Below are positions 23,616-34,000 of a DNA stretch of 64,000 nt, piece by piece. The notes beneath the pieces are model-generated. The model saw nothing but the letters and a program-made list of their open reading frames with translations. It was not told where the DNA came from and made no database searches. Numbering within the stretch: position 1 is the stretch's first letter; each line of letters starts with the position of its first letter. This DNA is from Delphinus delphis (Eukaryota > Chordata > Mammalia > Artiodactyla > Delphinidae): assembly GCF_949987515.2 (NCBI RefSeq), contig NC_082698.1, positions 451,501 through 515,500 on the forward strand, given 5' to 3'. A program made the translations under genes and the position numbers.

Positions 23616-24382
23616 CAGCCCCTCGGGCCACTTCCTCCTTCCCACCGGCTGTGAGCACCTCCGGCCCCGCCCTGTCCCCACTGGGTCTGATCCACCGGCC
23701 CGGGGTGGGGCCCTCAGGTACTATTTGGAAAATGCTCCTGGGGCGATTTTGATAAAGTCCTCTTGAAACTGCAGGGACCCGGGCCTCAGCCAAGGTCGAA
23801 GATCTCAGACCCCCAGCTCCAGCTGCCCCCCACCCAGTCACCTCCTTGGCGACGAAAGGAGCGCCCTCCCTGGGCGTGCGTTAGCTCTCCTGCCCCCTCT
23901 GCCCCGCACCTCTTTCCCTGACCCAACCCAGCCAAGAGCCTCAGACGCTTCCCTGGGCGGCCGACGGTGAGCGCTGGAGACCGATCATACCTCCCCCCAC
24001 CGCCTCCGCCGAGCCCGGCCGTCGCCATTTCCCTGGACCCTCCCTCCTCCTCCTCCCCGCCCGGCCGCGCTCACCCACCATGGCTGGTCTGCCTGGTGGG
24101 AAGTCCCGGGGGCAGGGGCAGGAGACCTGGAGAAGCTGGCGTGCAGTGAGGGCCCCGACCTCGGGTTCCACGTGCCCACAGCCCCCTCCCCACTGGAGAC
24201 TGGCCTGCCAGGGTAGGTAGGACCGGGCAGCATCCCAAGGGGGCCCCAGCCCACCCCAGCCCTCCTGGCTCCTCCCCGGGATCCCGAGGCCATTTTAACC
24301 TCGCCCTGACCTCCAGCCCTACATTCCTACCCAGTGCGGGACCCGCACACACTCACAGGATTAAGTCAGAAAAAGCAATCTT

Positions 24383-24388
24383 TTTATT
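24383..24388 (-). terminator. UTF1: UTF1 polyadenylation signal
   Basis: TTTATT on the + strand reads AATAAA on the gene strand, 92 bases after the UTF1 stop codon. This agrees with the short 3' untranslated region of UTF1 in other mammals. Confidence 0.8.
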
Positions 24389-24479
24389 TAACCCATACCT
24401 AGGTTAGCGGTGGGGGAGGGCCGCAGGAAGGGTCAGGGCCGAGGGGCGGCCCTGCAGAGAGGACCGAGGCGGCCGGGCC

Positions 24480-25635
24480 TCACTGGCGCGGGTCGGCCAG
24501 GACGCCTCGCTCAGCGGCGGCGCTGCCCAGGATGAAGCCCACGGCCAGGGACACGGTCTGGTCGAAGGAGCCGCGCAGCTGCTCCACGTGCTGGTTCAGG
24601 GTCAGCAGCTGGTCACGCAACGGGCCCAGGATGGACACGATGTCGCCCAGGTGCCCCAGGGTCTGCAGAAGGGCGGCGTTCAGCGACGGCGGCGTGGGCT
24701 GCGGGGGCACGTGGTCCTCCGGGCGACCAGGCGGCGAGTCGGGATCTTCCCGGGTGGGGCCGGGGGACGACGGCGGCGGCGGCGAGGCGGGGGCGCGGAA
24801 GGGCTCGGGGTCCTCGGGGCGGCCGGGCGCGGGGGTGAATGTGGAAACGGCCGTCGGGGAGCCGGGGGCGCGGGGCGCGTCCGCAGACTTGGGCGGGGAC
24901 GGGCTGAACCTGAGCGTCCAGGCGGGGTCCGCGTCGGGTTCTCGGGCGGCGGGCAGCGGTGGGGCGCCTGGAACGCAAAGCGGGTGGTCGCGTGAGGCGC
25001 GCCCGCCCCTCCCCCCGGCCCGCAGTCCACTTCCCCCGGTCCGAGGCGCCCCGCCCCTCCCCCACCCCAGCCCACCTACCCGGCTCAGCGGGCGCGGCGG
25101 GGGCTGGCCGGCGGCCGCGCGGGGGGCGCCCGGGCCCGGGGGAGCGGCGGCGGCCGCGTCTGCGCCCGCTGTCGCCCAGCAGCCCCATGAGCTGCCGGAT
25201 CTGCGCGTCGAAGGGCCCGGGCGGCTGACCGTGCGCGTCGCGGACCTTGTCCTTGAGGAACTTGTAGCGGCGGCGGCACTGCGCGGGCGTGCGCCGCACC
25301 TGCTGGCGGGCCAGCGCGGCCGACACGCGGCGGTAGGTGGGCAGCGCCTGGCGGCGGTCTAGCAACAGCGCTCGCCACACGGCCGGCTGCAGCAGCGTGC
25401 CTAGCAGCAGCTCCGTCTCGCGCGCGCTCCAGGGCGTGCGCTGCGCCGAGCCCGGGGATACGGGCGACCCGGGGGATGCGGGCGACCCGGGGGGCGCGGG
25501 CGCCGCCAGCGCGCCGGGCGAGGCGGGCCTCCCGGGCGGGGTCCCGGGGACGCCCCCCGCCAGCCGCTGCTCGGAGTCCGGGCTGGCGGGGGACGGCGGG
25601 GCGGGCGGGGGCGGCCGCCGGGGCCGGAGCAGCAT
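24480..25635 (-). CDS. UTF1: Undifferentiated embryonic cell transcription factor 1
   Basis: Chromatin-bound factor of pluripotent and germ-line stem cells. Two coding exons: 25635-25080 (ATG at 25635, donor GTAGGT) and 24967-24480 (acceptor TTCCAG, stop TGA at 24482-24480). Together they give 347 residues (human 341). Residues 1-65 are Pro/Ala-rich. About 66-150 form the Myb/SANT-like domain ([19 protein letters not shown], then [15 protein letters not shown]). Residues 155-178 are strongly basic. The C-terminal 63 residues carry the leucine-rich segment ([20 protein letters not shown]) used for self- and partner association. The middle is Pro/Ser/Glu-rich and poorly conserved. The frame is intact across the intron. 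Compared with human there is a small repeat [13 protein letters not shown] just before the Myb-like domain. The gene lies in a CpG island, and its start is fixed by [10 protein letters not shown], as in human. Confidence 0.97.
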
Positions 25636-25930
25636 CCCGGGGCCGGCGGGCGCGCGGGGGTCGGGGCCGAGGCCCGGGAGAAGCCGCCCACACGCGCTCG
25701 GTGGGCCCTGCGCGTCCGCCTTCGGTAGGAGCGGGCGCCGGAGCCCAGCCGGGTCTAGGCGGCCCTCCCACCGCTCCGCCCCGCCCCGCCCCGCCTCTGC
25801 GCGCGCTAAGTTCAACTTGCCTGCTCCGGCGCCTGGGTCTCCTGGCCAGTCTTTGGGCCTCTAGGCCTTGAGCGCCTGGAGCAAAGTTCTGCCCCCGCCC
25901 GCCCAGCGGGGAAGAACCTTCCCAACCGCC
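25636..25930 (-). promoter_or_regulatory. UTF1: UTF1 5' region, CpG island with GC boxes
   Basis: The CpG-dense DNA of UTF1 continues about 300 bases upstream of the start codon. Three overlapping CCGCC/CCCCGCC units at 25776-25795 read as tandem Sp1-type GC boxes on the gene strand. No convincing TATA box was seen. CpG density falls sharply beyond about 25930. Confidence 0.55.
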
Positions 25931-26369
25931 GTTTGTACTTCTTAACCTTCTCAGTTGAGGTACAAACAAATATGGCTACGTGCATTGGGTGCGCAATGTT
26001 TGATTCGTCATTACGCATGTGCCATGACCTTTCACCACTGCGCGGGTGAAGCCATGGAACATTCCAGTTCCAGAGGCTCCCTCGCACCTTCTCCTTTTTC
26101 CTCTGGTGCACCCTAGATGTTGTTTGTAACCGTAATTGTGTTCCGGGTCTGCGCCCCGCCCCTCTTCCTCGTGTGCTCTTAGTCTGTGCAGGAGGTAGCG
26201 TTCATCACTGCCCGCTGGCAGCTTTCTGCTGGATCTGATAAAGAGCCAGGCCAGTGGTCAGACGTAGTGTCATAACTCACACGCACACTTCACAGAAAGA
26301 AACTTCTTTATTCTGGTAAAGAATGGCTACAGTTACCATTGTGGTTAATACAGAGTACTGAGCCTCTAC

Positions 26370-26665
26370 CCCCCTGAGAGATTGGGAACGAGACAAGGAT
26401 GCCCAGCGTTATGGCTTCTGCTCAACCTTATTCTGTAAGCCCTAGCCAGAGCAATAAGACAAGAAAAAGGAGTAGGAAGTATAGAGATAGCAAAGGAAGA
26501 AGGCAAGCAGCTGCCACTTGCAAGTGCGCTGTTTGTATATGTGGAAAGTACAAAACCTACAAGCACATTACTAGAATTAATAAATGAGCTTAGCAAGGTC
26601 ATTGAATACAAAAATAAGCAAAAGTCAATTGTATTTCTGTATACTAGCTACAGTAGTTTTATAAA
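26370..26665 (+). mobile_element. L1 ORF2 fragment (reverse-transcriptase region)
   Basis: The frame includes GNETRMPS, a degraded form of the GTRQGCPLSP motif of L1 reverse transcriptase. It continues as RAIRQEKE-like and IELKYNS-like sequence (AATAAATGAGCTTAGCAAGG, then AATACAAAAATAAGCAAAAG), which matches L1 ORF2 in sense orientation. It has stops and is dead. About 300 bases are recognisable. Confidence 0.7.
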
Positions 26666-29261
26666 ACTCCTTAGTTTGGGATAATTCTGTGTCCGAGTGG
26701 CCAGACAGCACAGAGTCCCTAACATCTTACTTGTCCGTGGAACTTTGGCAGAGCTAAGAAGTTAGCGTTGACGAAACCGCAGACTTACTGGGTTGTGCCA
26801 GGTTTTCTGCTGATGCCCCTTTTCTGTCCCAGGATCCCACCCCTGTGCTGAGCTGCATTTAGTCATCCTGTCCCTTCAGTCTCCCCTGGGCCGTGGCTGT
26901 TTCTAAACCTTGTTTTCCACGTCCTTGACAGTTTGAGGAGACGGGTCAGGTGTTTTGTGGTGTGTCCCTCAGTTTGGGTTTGTCTGCTGTCTTCTCAGGG
27001 TTAGAGTGGGGCTCTGGGTTCTGGGACGAGACCCGAGAGGTGATGTGTCATCTTATTAGTTCGTGTTAGGCTGCGTGACGTCGGCAGACTTGGGGCCACG
27101 ATGCTGGCCCCCATCTCCGGTTAATCTGGTGCCTGCCTCTCCCCACCGTCAGGTCACCCTCTGCCTGTCCTGCCCTGCAGTGGGGGCCGGTCACCAGGTC
27201 CCCTGCCGCCCACACTCGAGGGGGTAACAAGCCTCACCTGCCGGGGCATCCACTTGTACTGTTGGGTATCTCCCAGTTCCTCCCGTTGATTTATTCATTC
27301 AGTTGTCCGCTTACTCCAGTGTGGACTCATGGACGCTTGTCCTGTTCCTGGGTCACTGCCCATCACTGTCGTACGCGGGGGCTCAGACAGCCCAGCTCTG
27401 GCTGCGGGGAGTCTCCACAGCCCTTTCCCTTTTGTCCCGTGTCCTTTGATGCGATCTGCCCTCCCACCCCCAAGCCCGCTTTCAGCACTTGCCAGCTCCT
27501 GGCTCCTCTGGTACTTTCCCCACTCAAGCCCTGGAGTCGGCCATTTCCTTTGCTCGGAGACTTGAGTGGCATCTGGAAACCCAAGATTTGGCCACAGGAT
27601 GCAGCTGCTGCTATTGGGGCGTCACTGCTTCTGGGCCCGTGGCTCTGGGGGCAGTTTTGCTCCCCAGGGGACATTTGGCGATGCCTGGACAGTTGTTGGT
27701 TGTCACAGCTGGGGGCAGGGGGCGGTGCTGCTGGCATCTAGAGGGTAGAGATCAGAGATGCCACGAAACATCCTGCAGGCTCAGGAGAGCCCCACCGCAG
27801 AGAGCCATCCCCCGACACGTCAGCGAAGCTGCGACAGATCGTGCGGTGGCAGCTGGGAAGTGGATTGCGCGCAACCTGTCTCTCGGGTCCCTGACCGCCT
27901 CGCACCTTGGGCTCCATGAGATCCTGTCTTGGATGGTAGGAGGCCTGGTGCCCTCGTCTCCAACTGTCTACTCGCGTCCCACCCCACAGCGAGTGCGCAG
28001 AGGAGCCTCGGAAGGCTGGCCTGGTGCCTGAGAAGCTGCTCCCAACCGGGGTGCGGTCCTCACTGCAGTTCTTTTGTCTTCAGCGCAGTCTCCCTTCAGA
28101 ACAGCGTTTCCCACGGTCACTGAGGTCCACCCCCTGGGGAGCGGGAGAGGCAGTGAGGAGATGCGGCTGCAGGAAAGTGGCAGCTCAAGCCGTCCCGTCC
28201 CAGGAGAAGTCCCGCCGTCCTTGCAGCGGGTGTCGGACAGCAGGCGGAAGGACACAAGCCGCAGGGAGGGGTGTGGCCGGCGCCCAGCCAGCCCCTCGGC
28301 CACTTACCCCAGCACCACTGGCCACTCCGAGCCCGTGTCCCAGGCGATAGCCTGGCTGCCGGGGTCCCACTGGCCTTCTCCGGGTGGCGGGTGCTGGTGC
28401 CGGCCCGGGGGCTGCCTCGGGCTTGATCACAGCCTGCTGGGCGCGGGGGAGTGGGACCCCGTTTGTGGAGGGGGCTTCCCCAGAGCCTGGGTGCACAGGG
28501 CTGGGCTCCATTCAGCGTAGGAGGGGCTGCATGGGGTTGGGGGTTGCTGGCTGGGGTGCTGGCTGGCAGTTCTCAGAAAAACGTGTTGATGTGATAAGAG
28601 CCGATGTAGCGAAGGGAGAGCCGGGCTTCCTGGTGCTTTAGTCGTGTCTCGGGAGGAAGAGGGACCAGGGTCTGGTGGTTCTAAGGTGGCTGAGGACACC
28701 CCGCCCCGGCCCAGACTCCAGAGCCACGTGACCACGGCAGCTCCTGTCCACAGTAACACGACCCCACCATCTCCCCGTCTTTGTTGGTGTCCACCAACCC
28801 TCCGCTCTTCCACTGGGACCCTTCGGTGGTGACCAAGCCCTGGGAACGCCCCAGCCTGCCCCCGGTGACAATGAGCCTGTTGCTTGGCCTGTGGGCTGCA
28901 GACGAGGCCTGCGTGGCCGGACGCCAGGATGGGCAGGGCTTGTGGCAGACAGGCGCGGGCCGTGGTGCCCGGAGGCCTTGGCAGGTTAGCGACTGTGGGA
29001 GGTTGGCTGTCTCCTCCTCCAGCGGCAGGTACGTCCTGGGCAGCGGGGTGTCTGCCTGCTCACGGGCCCCGGGTGGTGGGGTTTGGCCCTCTGCGCACCA
29101 TCGGAGGACATCGCGGTGGCCTGAGCCTCCTCGGTCCCTCGTCCCCTCCCGCCTTCATGAGCAGCCCTGGAGACGTCTTCGTCTGGCTCGAAGAAGCCAC
29201 GCTGACCCACGAAGCAGGTAAACACCAGGAACCCGCGAAGGCCGTCTTGGTAGAAACGACT
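26666..29261. other. Intergenic DNA between KNDC1 and UTF1
   Basis: No conserved exon or RNA gene was recognised. The open frames at 27.3-28.5 kb and 28.8-29.3 kb have no recognised homology. Confidence 0.45.
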
Positions 29262-29267
29262 TTATTT
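29262..29267 (-). terminator. KNDC1: Candidate KNDC1 polyadenylation signal
   Basis: TTTATT on the + strand is AATAAA on the gene strand. It is the first canonical signal I found downstream of the KNDC1 stop and would give a 3' untranslated region of about 1.57 kb. Confidence 0.5.
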
Positions 29268-30832
29268 AGAAACGTAAACCGCGCGTGAGGGCGACATGCA
29301 GACAGTCGTGCTGGAGCCGAAGCCTGGCCGCGCCCCCAGATGAACCGTTACAGTTGGAATGTTTACTTGCACTGGACGCTCACTTCATTTCAGGCTTTGT
29401 GGCGCTTTGTTGAATTCAAATCCTGAAAATGTAGGAGCTGATCTGCAGAACCAAATTCTCATATAAAAGCCACGTTTGCAGGGCCCGGAGTGCCTCTCAC
29501 GAAAGCGGGACGTAGATATTGCAAATGAATATATGTGGGAAAACACATCTTGACAACAGTGTTTGATCACAGGTAGTGGTTTTCCTAGAAATAGCATGAG
29601 CTGGCTGCGCTGAAGAGTCACTAATTCTAAAACTGAAAAGAACAGTCTTGGGTCTTGCAGCGATTGGCGACGTAAAAACGCTGGTGCCTGGGGTGGTGCC
29701 AGGGCTCTGGCCTCCTGCTGTGGAGGTGTGCCGTGCTGTCCTGGTCCCATGCCCCTGGCCGAGCGCAGTTTGGAAACAGCCCTGGGGAAGAGCTTGGTAC
29801 CACCGAGGCAGCAGGCTTCATTTCCTCGTCAGAAAGCGCTGGTGACGGCCAGCCTCGGGAGCTAGGCGTGGGTGTTTGCATCACATGCATGGCTGCTGAA
29901 GAAGGGGGGGACCCGGCCACGGCCCTACAGCCCCCAGGCCTCCAGGTAGGGCAGAGGGAAGCTCTCAGGGCCCCTGAGGCTGTGTCTCTGCTTTGGAGCG
30001 GCTGTCTGAGTCCTGCATGCTTTGGAAGCAGAGCCTCGGCCCAGGTGTACCTGCCCCACCAGGAAGTGCTCTCGGTGGTGGGGCGGTGGGCACAGGGGCC
30101 ACGGGGCACTTGGGAGCTGCCAGTGTGGAGCATGAGGTGCTCTCCGGCAGCAGGAGGCCGGGCTGGGACGGAGGCAAGGCCGGGCCTCTTGGCGGGAAGG
30201 GCTGCGAGGCTCTGGCACCCGCACCTGGGCCTGGGTGAGCAGCCAGGGGTTGGGGCTGGAGGAGGGGGAGGTCCGGCAGGGAGGAAGCCCAGGGTGGGGC
30301 TTGGGCCCCCGGGGAGCCTCAGGGCCCCTGGGATCTGTGGCTGGCAGGGGGTCAGAGGTCAGTCCTGGAATCTGTGGCTGGCAGGGGGTCAGAGGTCAGT
30401 CCTGGAACCTGTGGCTGGCAGGGGGTCAGAGGGCAGTCTTGGCCCTTCGTTGTTGGGCAGACGCACACCAGACCCGTGGGAACACCGCTCAGTGGGCGCC
30501 TGGGTTTAAAGCCTGAGCTGGGTGCTGGGGTGCGGGGTTTCTGGGGCTGAACGGCCAGAGAACTGGGTGAAAGCTGTTTATCTTTGAGAAATATAAATGG
30601 GTACCGGCTCCTGGGAGCTTACCTATCCTATTTTGGTTTAAGTTTTAAAATTCCCTTAGAAACCCCCCTCAGCCTCTCCTGGCACCATCTCTCGGGTCTG
30701 GGTCTGAGCCCGTGCTCCCGCCCCGGTGCCCCTCCTGGGCCGTGGGGGTCCCTGTCTGACACAGCAGGCACGGCCCCTTCCACCCCAGGCCTGTCCTCGG
30801 TGTGGACTGCACACCCAGCCCGCTGTCCTGCG
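29268..30832 (-). other. KNDC1: Predicted KNDC1 3' untranslated region
   Basis: This is the non-coding stretch between the KNDC1 stop codon and the first AATAAA. No other gene is visible in it. It contains a 37-base tandem repeat (listed separately). Confidence 0.5.
30331..30440 (+). repeat. 37-base tandem repeat, three copies, in the KNDC1 3' UTR
   Basis: Three copies of a unit built on CTGTGGCTGGCAGGGGGTCA, with the third ending in AGTCTT where the others have AGTCCT. Copies differ by only one to four bases, so the expansion is recent. Confidence 0.9.
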
Positions 30833-31064
30833 CTACTGGAACGTGGCTTTCATTCTCCGCAGCTTGTCCTGAATCTTCTTGGAGTGCTTCTCGCTGGCCA
30901 CCTGGTGGGCGCCAGCCCTGCTGTCCTCGGCCAGGATGGAGATGTCCGCCCCGCTGAACCGGGCGATCCTCTGCTTGAGGTGGGACTGCAGCTTGGGGTC
31001 GGGGGCGAACGTGTAGGGGTTCTCCTGGAATGCGTGGACCTGGCTCGCCACCTTGGCGATGTTT
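30833..31064 (-). CDS. KNDC1: KNDC1 last coding exon: end of Ras-GEF domain and stop
   Basis: The acceptor CAACAAAG gives A-AAC-ATC, completing the Arg codon split with the previous exon. It codes [19 protein letters not shown] and goes on to a basic tail ending [10 protein letters not shown] with TAG. The final helix of the catalytic Ras-GEF fold is here. The acceptor has a weak pyrimidine tract. Confidence 0.95.
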
Positions 31065-34000
31065 CTTTGTTGGGGGAAGAAACGAAACGTGAGTTTGCAC
31101 AAGTCATGGGGGCAGCGTCTGCAGCTGGTGGGTTCCCAGCCTGCTGTCAGGCACTGTCCCAACCAGGCCGCATCAAAGTCCAGACTCAGAGGGACCAGTC
31201 CGCCCTGGACCCTGAGGAGGCCTGACCGGTCTCCACCTGACTGCCGTGTGGCTGACGAAGTGGGGGGAGAGGATAGAGTGGGGTGAAAGGTCGTGGGGGG
31301 AGGGTCTCCCTGGAGACAGGGCGGCACTGTCCTGAAGGGCAGTGCGGGCCTGGAGCTCCTAAGGAGCGGCCGGCCCCAGGGTGGGCTTCCGAGGCCAAAA
31401 GGAGCCGCGATCGCCTTTGGCTGGGAGTGTCTGAGTCCCTGGCAGGGCCGTGGTGGTGGTCGCCACCAACAGCCCCCCAGTCTGCTCCTCCCAGGTGGGT
31501 CCGCAGGTGTGCCGGGCAGTTGAACGGTGGGGACTGACTGAATCCTCCGGACAGCTTTACAGAGGGGCCCCGAGGGGGACAGCAGAGGCAGGGAGAGAGG
31601 GCAGATGTGGCTCGGGGGGTCAGGGAGGGTGGTCGCACAGAGGTGGCGTTCTGGGTGCACCTGGATCTCCCAGGAGGAAGGGAGGTCACGGCAACCTTGG
31701 GGCCGCGTTTGGGGCCGTGGACGCTGGACTGTGCGAATTGTGTACCCCTTGTCTGTGGAGAAGGAGGCGGCTGGAAGTCACCCGGGGAGAGGGTGTGGAG
31801 GCCTGGGCTGGGTGAGGGCTGCGTGAGAGGCAAGGCGGCCCAGGTGTCAGAGGAACAGGAGAGATGGGGGCGGCCCCTCACCTGGTTCGTTTCACCTGTG
31901 GGCCCCCTTACCTGGCTCGCTCACCTGTGGGCCCCTTACCTGGCTTGTTCTAGCTGTTGGGTCCCCCACCTGGCTTGTTGCAACTGTGGGCCCTTCACCT
32001 GGCTTATTCACCTGTGGATCTCTCACCTGGTTTGTTTTACCTGTGGGCCCCTCACCTGGCTTGCTCACCTGTGGGCCCCTCACCTGGTTCGTTTCACCTG
32101 TGGGCCCCCTTACCTGGCTCGCTCACCTGTGGGCCCCTTACCTGGCTTGTTCTAGCTGTTGGGTCCCCCACCTGGCTTGTTGCAACTGTGGGCCCCTCAC
32201 CTGGCTTGCTCACCTGTGGGCCCCTCACCTGGTTCGTTTCACCTGTGGGCCCCTCACCTGAGCTTGCTCCACCTGTGGGCCCCGTTGGTCATGGTGAAGC
32301 CCCCTGTCTCCAGTTGCTGGATGTGCATGGCCAGGAGGTGGGCTGAGGGCAGGGTGGGCTGGGCCCTGAAGCGCCGTCCTTCCATCAGACACAGGCTGTC
32401 GCTCTTCAGGAAGACCTGGGGCCCAGCCAGGGGCGTGGGCGGGGGGTGGGGGGACGGACAAGTGAGAGGTCAGCCCAGGTGCCCAGCAGTGCTGCACGGG
32501 GGCTACGGCACCCCGGTTTATCAGCCAGTCCAAAGTGTGCCTTGGCTCTGGGGCTGGGGAGACTGCAGTTGTCTAAAGCTTGCGGACACAGAAGGAACAC
32601 TGACCCCCACCAGAAAGCCGTGCGCTTCCTGCTGCTGGCGGCAAATTCCTCTCCAGAAAAGAGCCAGGTGACCCCACTGCCTAAGTTAGACTGGGAGCCT
32701 GGCTGGCCGGCCGCAGAGACCCCTGGGTGTGGTGGCAACCGAGGATACACAACAGTCCCCCCACCGGCGCGCGCTGCGTCTGGGGCCGGCTGCAGGCCGC
32801 CCCTGCCTCCTCAGTCTGGGAAACGCCCCTCATCCCGAGGGCGTGTCCTCGTTTAGGATCTCATGAGGGGCGGCCAGGAGGCAGGTAGGTTGGCCAAACT
32901 CAGGCAGGGCCTCAGGGCACCTGCACCCCAGGCTGGAATCACGGCCCTGGAGCAACCCTGCCACCTCTGCCCAGGTGAGCGGCTGAGGCCCCAGGGGAGA
33001 TGATGGGGGGGCCGTGAGGAGGGCGCCACGATGCAGGATCTGCCGGGCGATCCCCCCCTCCCCCGGGACGTGAGCTGCCGAGGACCTCACGCAAAGGGGT
33101 ACCTCCACGGCTTTCAGCTCCTCCATGACCTCTGCTATCTTTGCGGGTAGAATTCTCCAGGCCTAAAATAAAAGCACAGGTGAAACTCCTACAGCCCTGT
33201 CTGTGCCCACTGCGTGGCTGCAGCCAGGCCCCCCCGGGTGACTCACAGGGGACTGTCGCACGGCCGGGTGCTCCAGGCCGCCCAGGATCTGCATGGCTGT
33301 TGCGAAGTTCCTCTGCTCGTAGCAAGACTTCGCGATCAGCAGAAATTTGGAGAGCAGGTTCACCTGCAGCTGAAACCAGAGAACAAGACGCTCAGCGTCC
33401 TCCGTCTCAGACGAGGGACGGGGCACAGGGGCCAGCGTCAGGGTGCAGGGCGGTGCGCCCACCTCCGTGCAGGGCAGGGTGTCGGGGGCCCAGAAAACCA
33501 AGGCACAAAGGTGTGCCAAGTCCATCTCACTTCTCTCCCGGGACAAATCTCTGCTCAGGGACAATGGGGGGAGCGGGAAGGGCACCCCCGCTCGGGGAGA
33601 TGGAGCTGAGGTGTCCAGAGGCAAATGGGGAGCCGGTTTCAGCTTGTCGTCCGCCCAGCCGAGTCCACGGTGGGACGGGGTTGCAGCGCCTCAGGGGCCG
33701 CTGGTCGGCAGGGCAGATTCACCGGATTTGATGGGAACACCCCAAGGCAGCCCCTGCTACCCCAGTGGGATTCTCCTCTCCGAGCAGACCTGAGGGGCCT
33801 GGCTCACGGCCCCACAGTTAGCGTGTGGATTTTACACAGTTCCAGCAACTTCCAGAAGATTCTGGAGGATTCAGCTGACCCCTCATTTCAGAGCTGCCTC
33901 ACCCTGTGGACTGTCGCCACGGCCAGGGACATCCTTCAGGTGGGAACATCGCCTGCGGGTCCCAACCAGACACCCTTCTCCTGGGCTTGACCCTTGTCTG

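Noticed and set aside
24532..25362. 276-codon + strand frame opposite UTF1
   Set aside because: Antisense shadow of UTF1 in a CpG island. It has no homology of its own, and the minus strand matches UTF1 throughout.
31607..32346. Leucine- and proline-rich repeat 'protein' ([19 protein letters not shown]) on the + strand
   Set aside because: It is the translation of the splice-donor minisatellite in the wrong strand. The coding exon lies on the minus strand.
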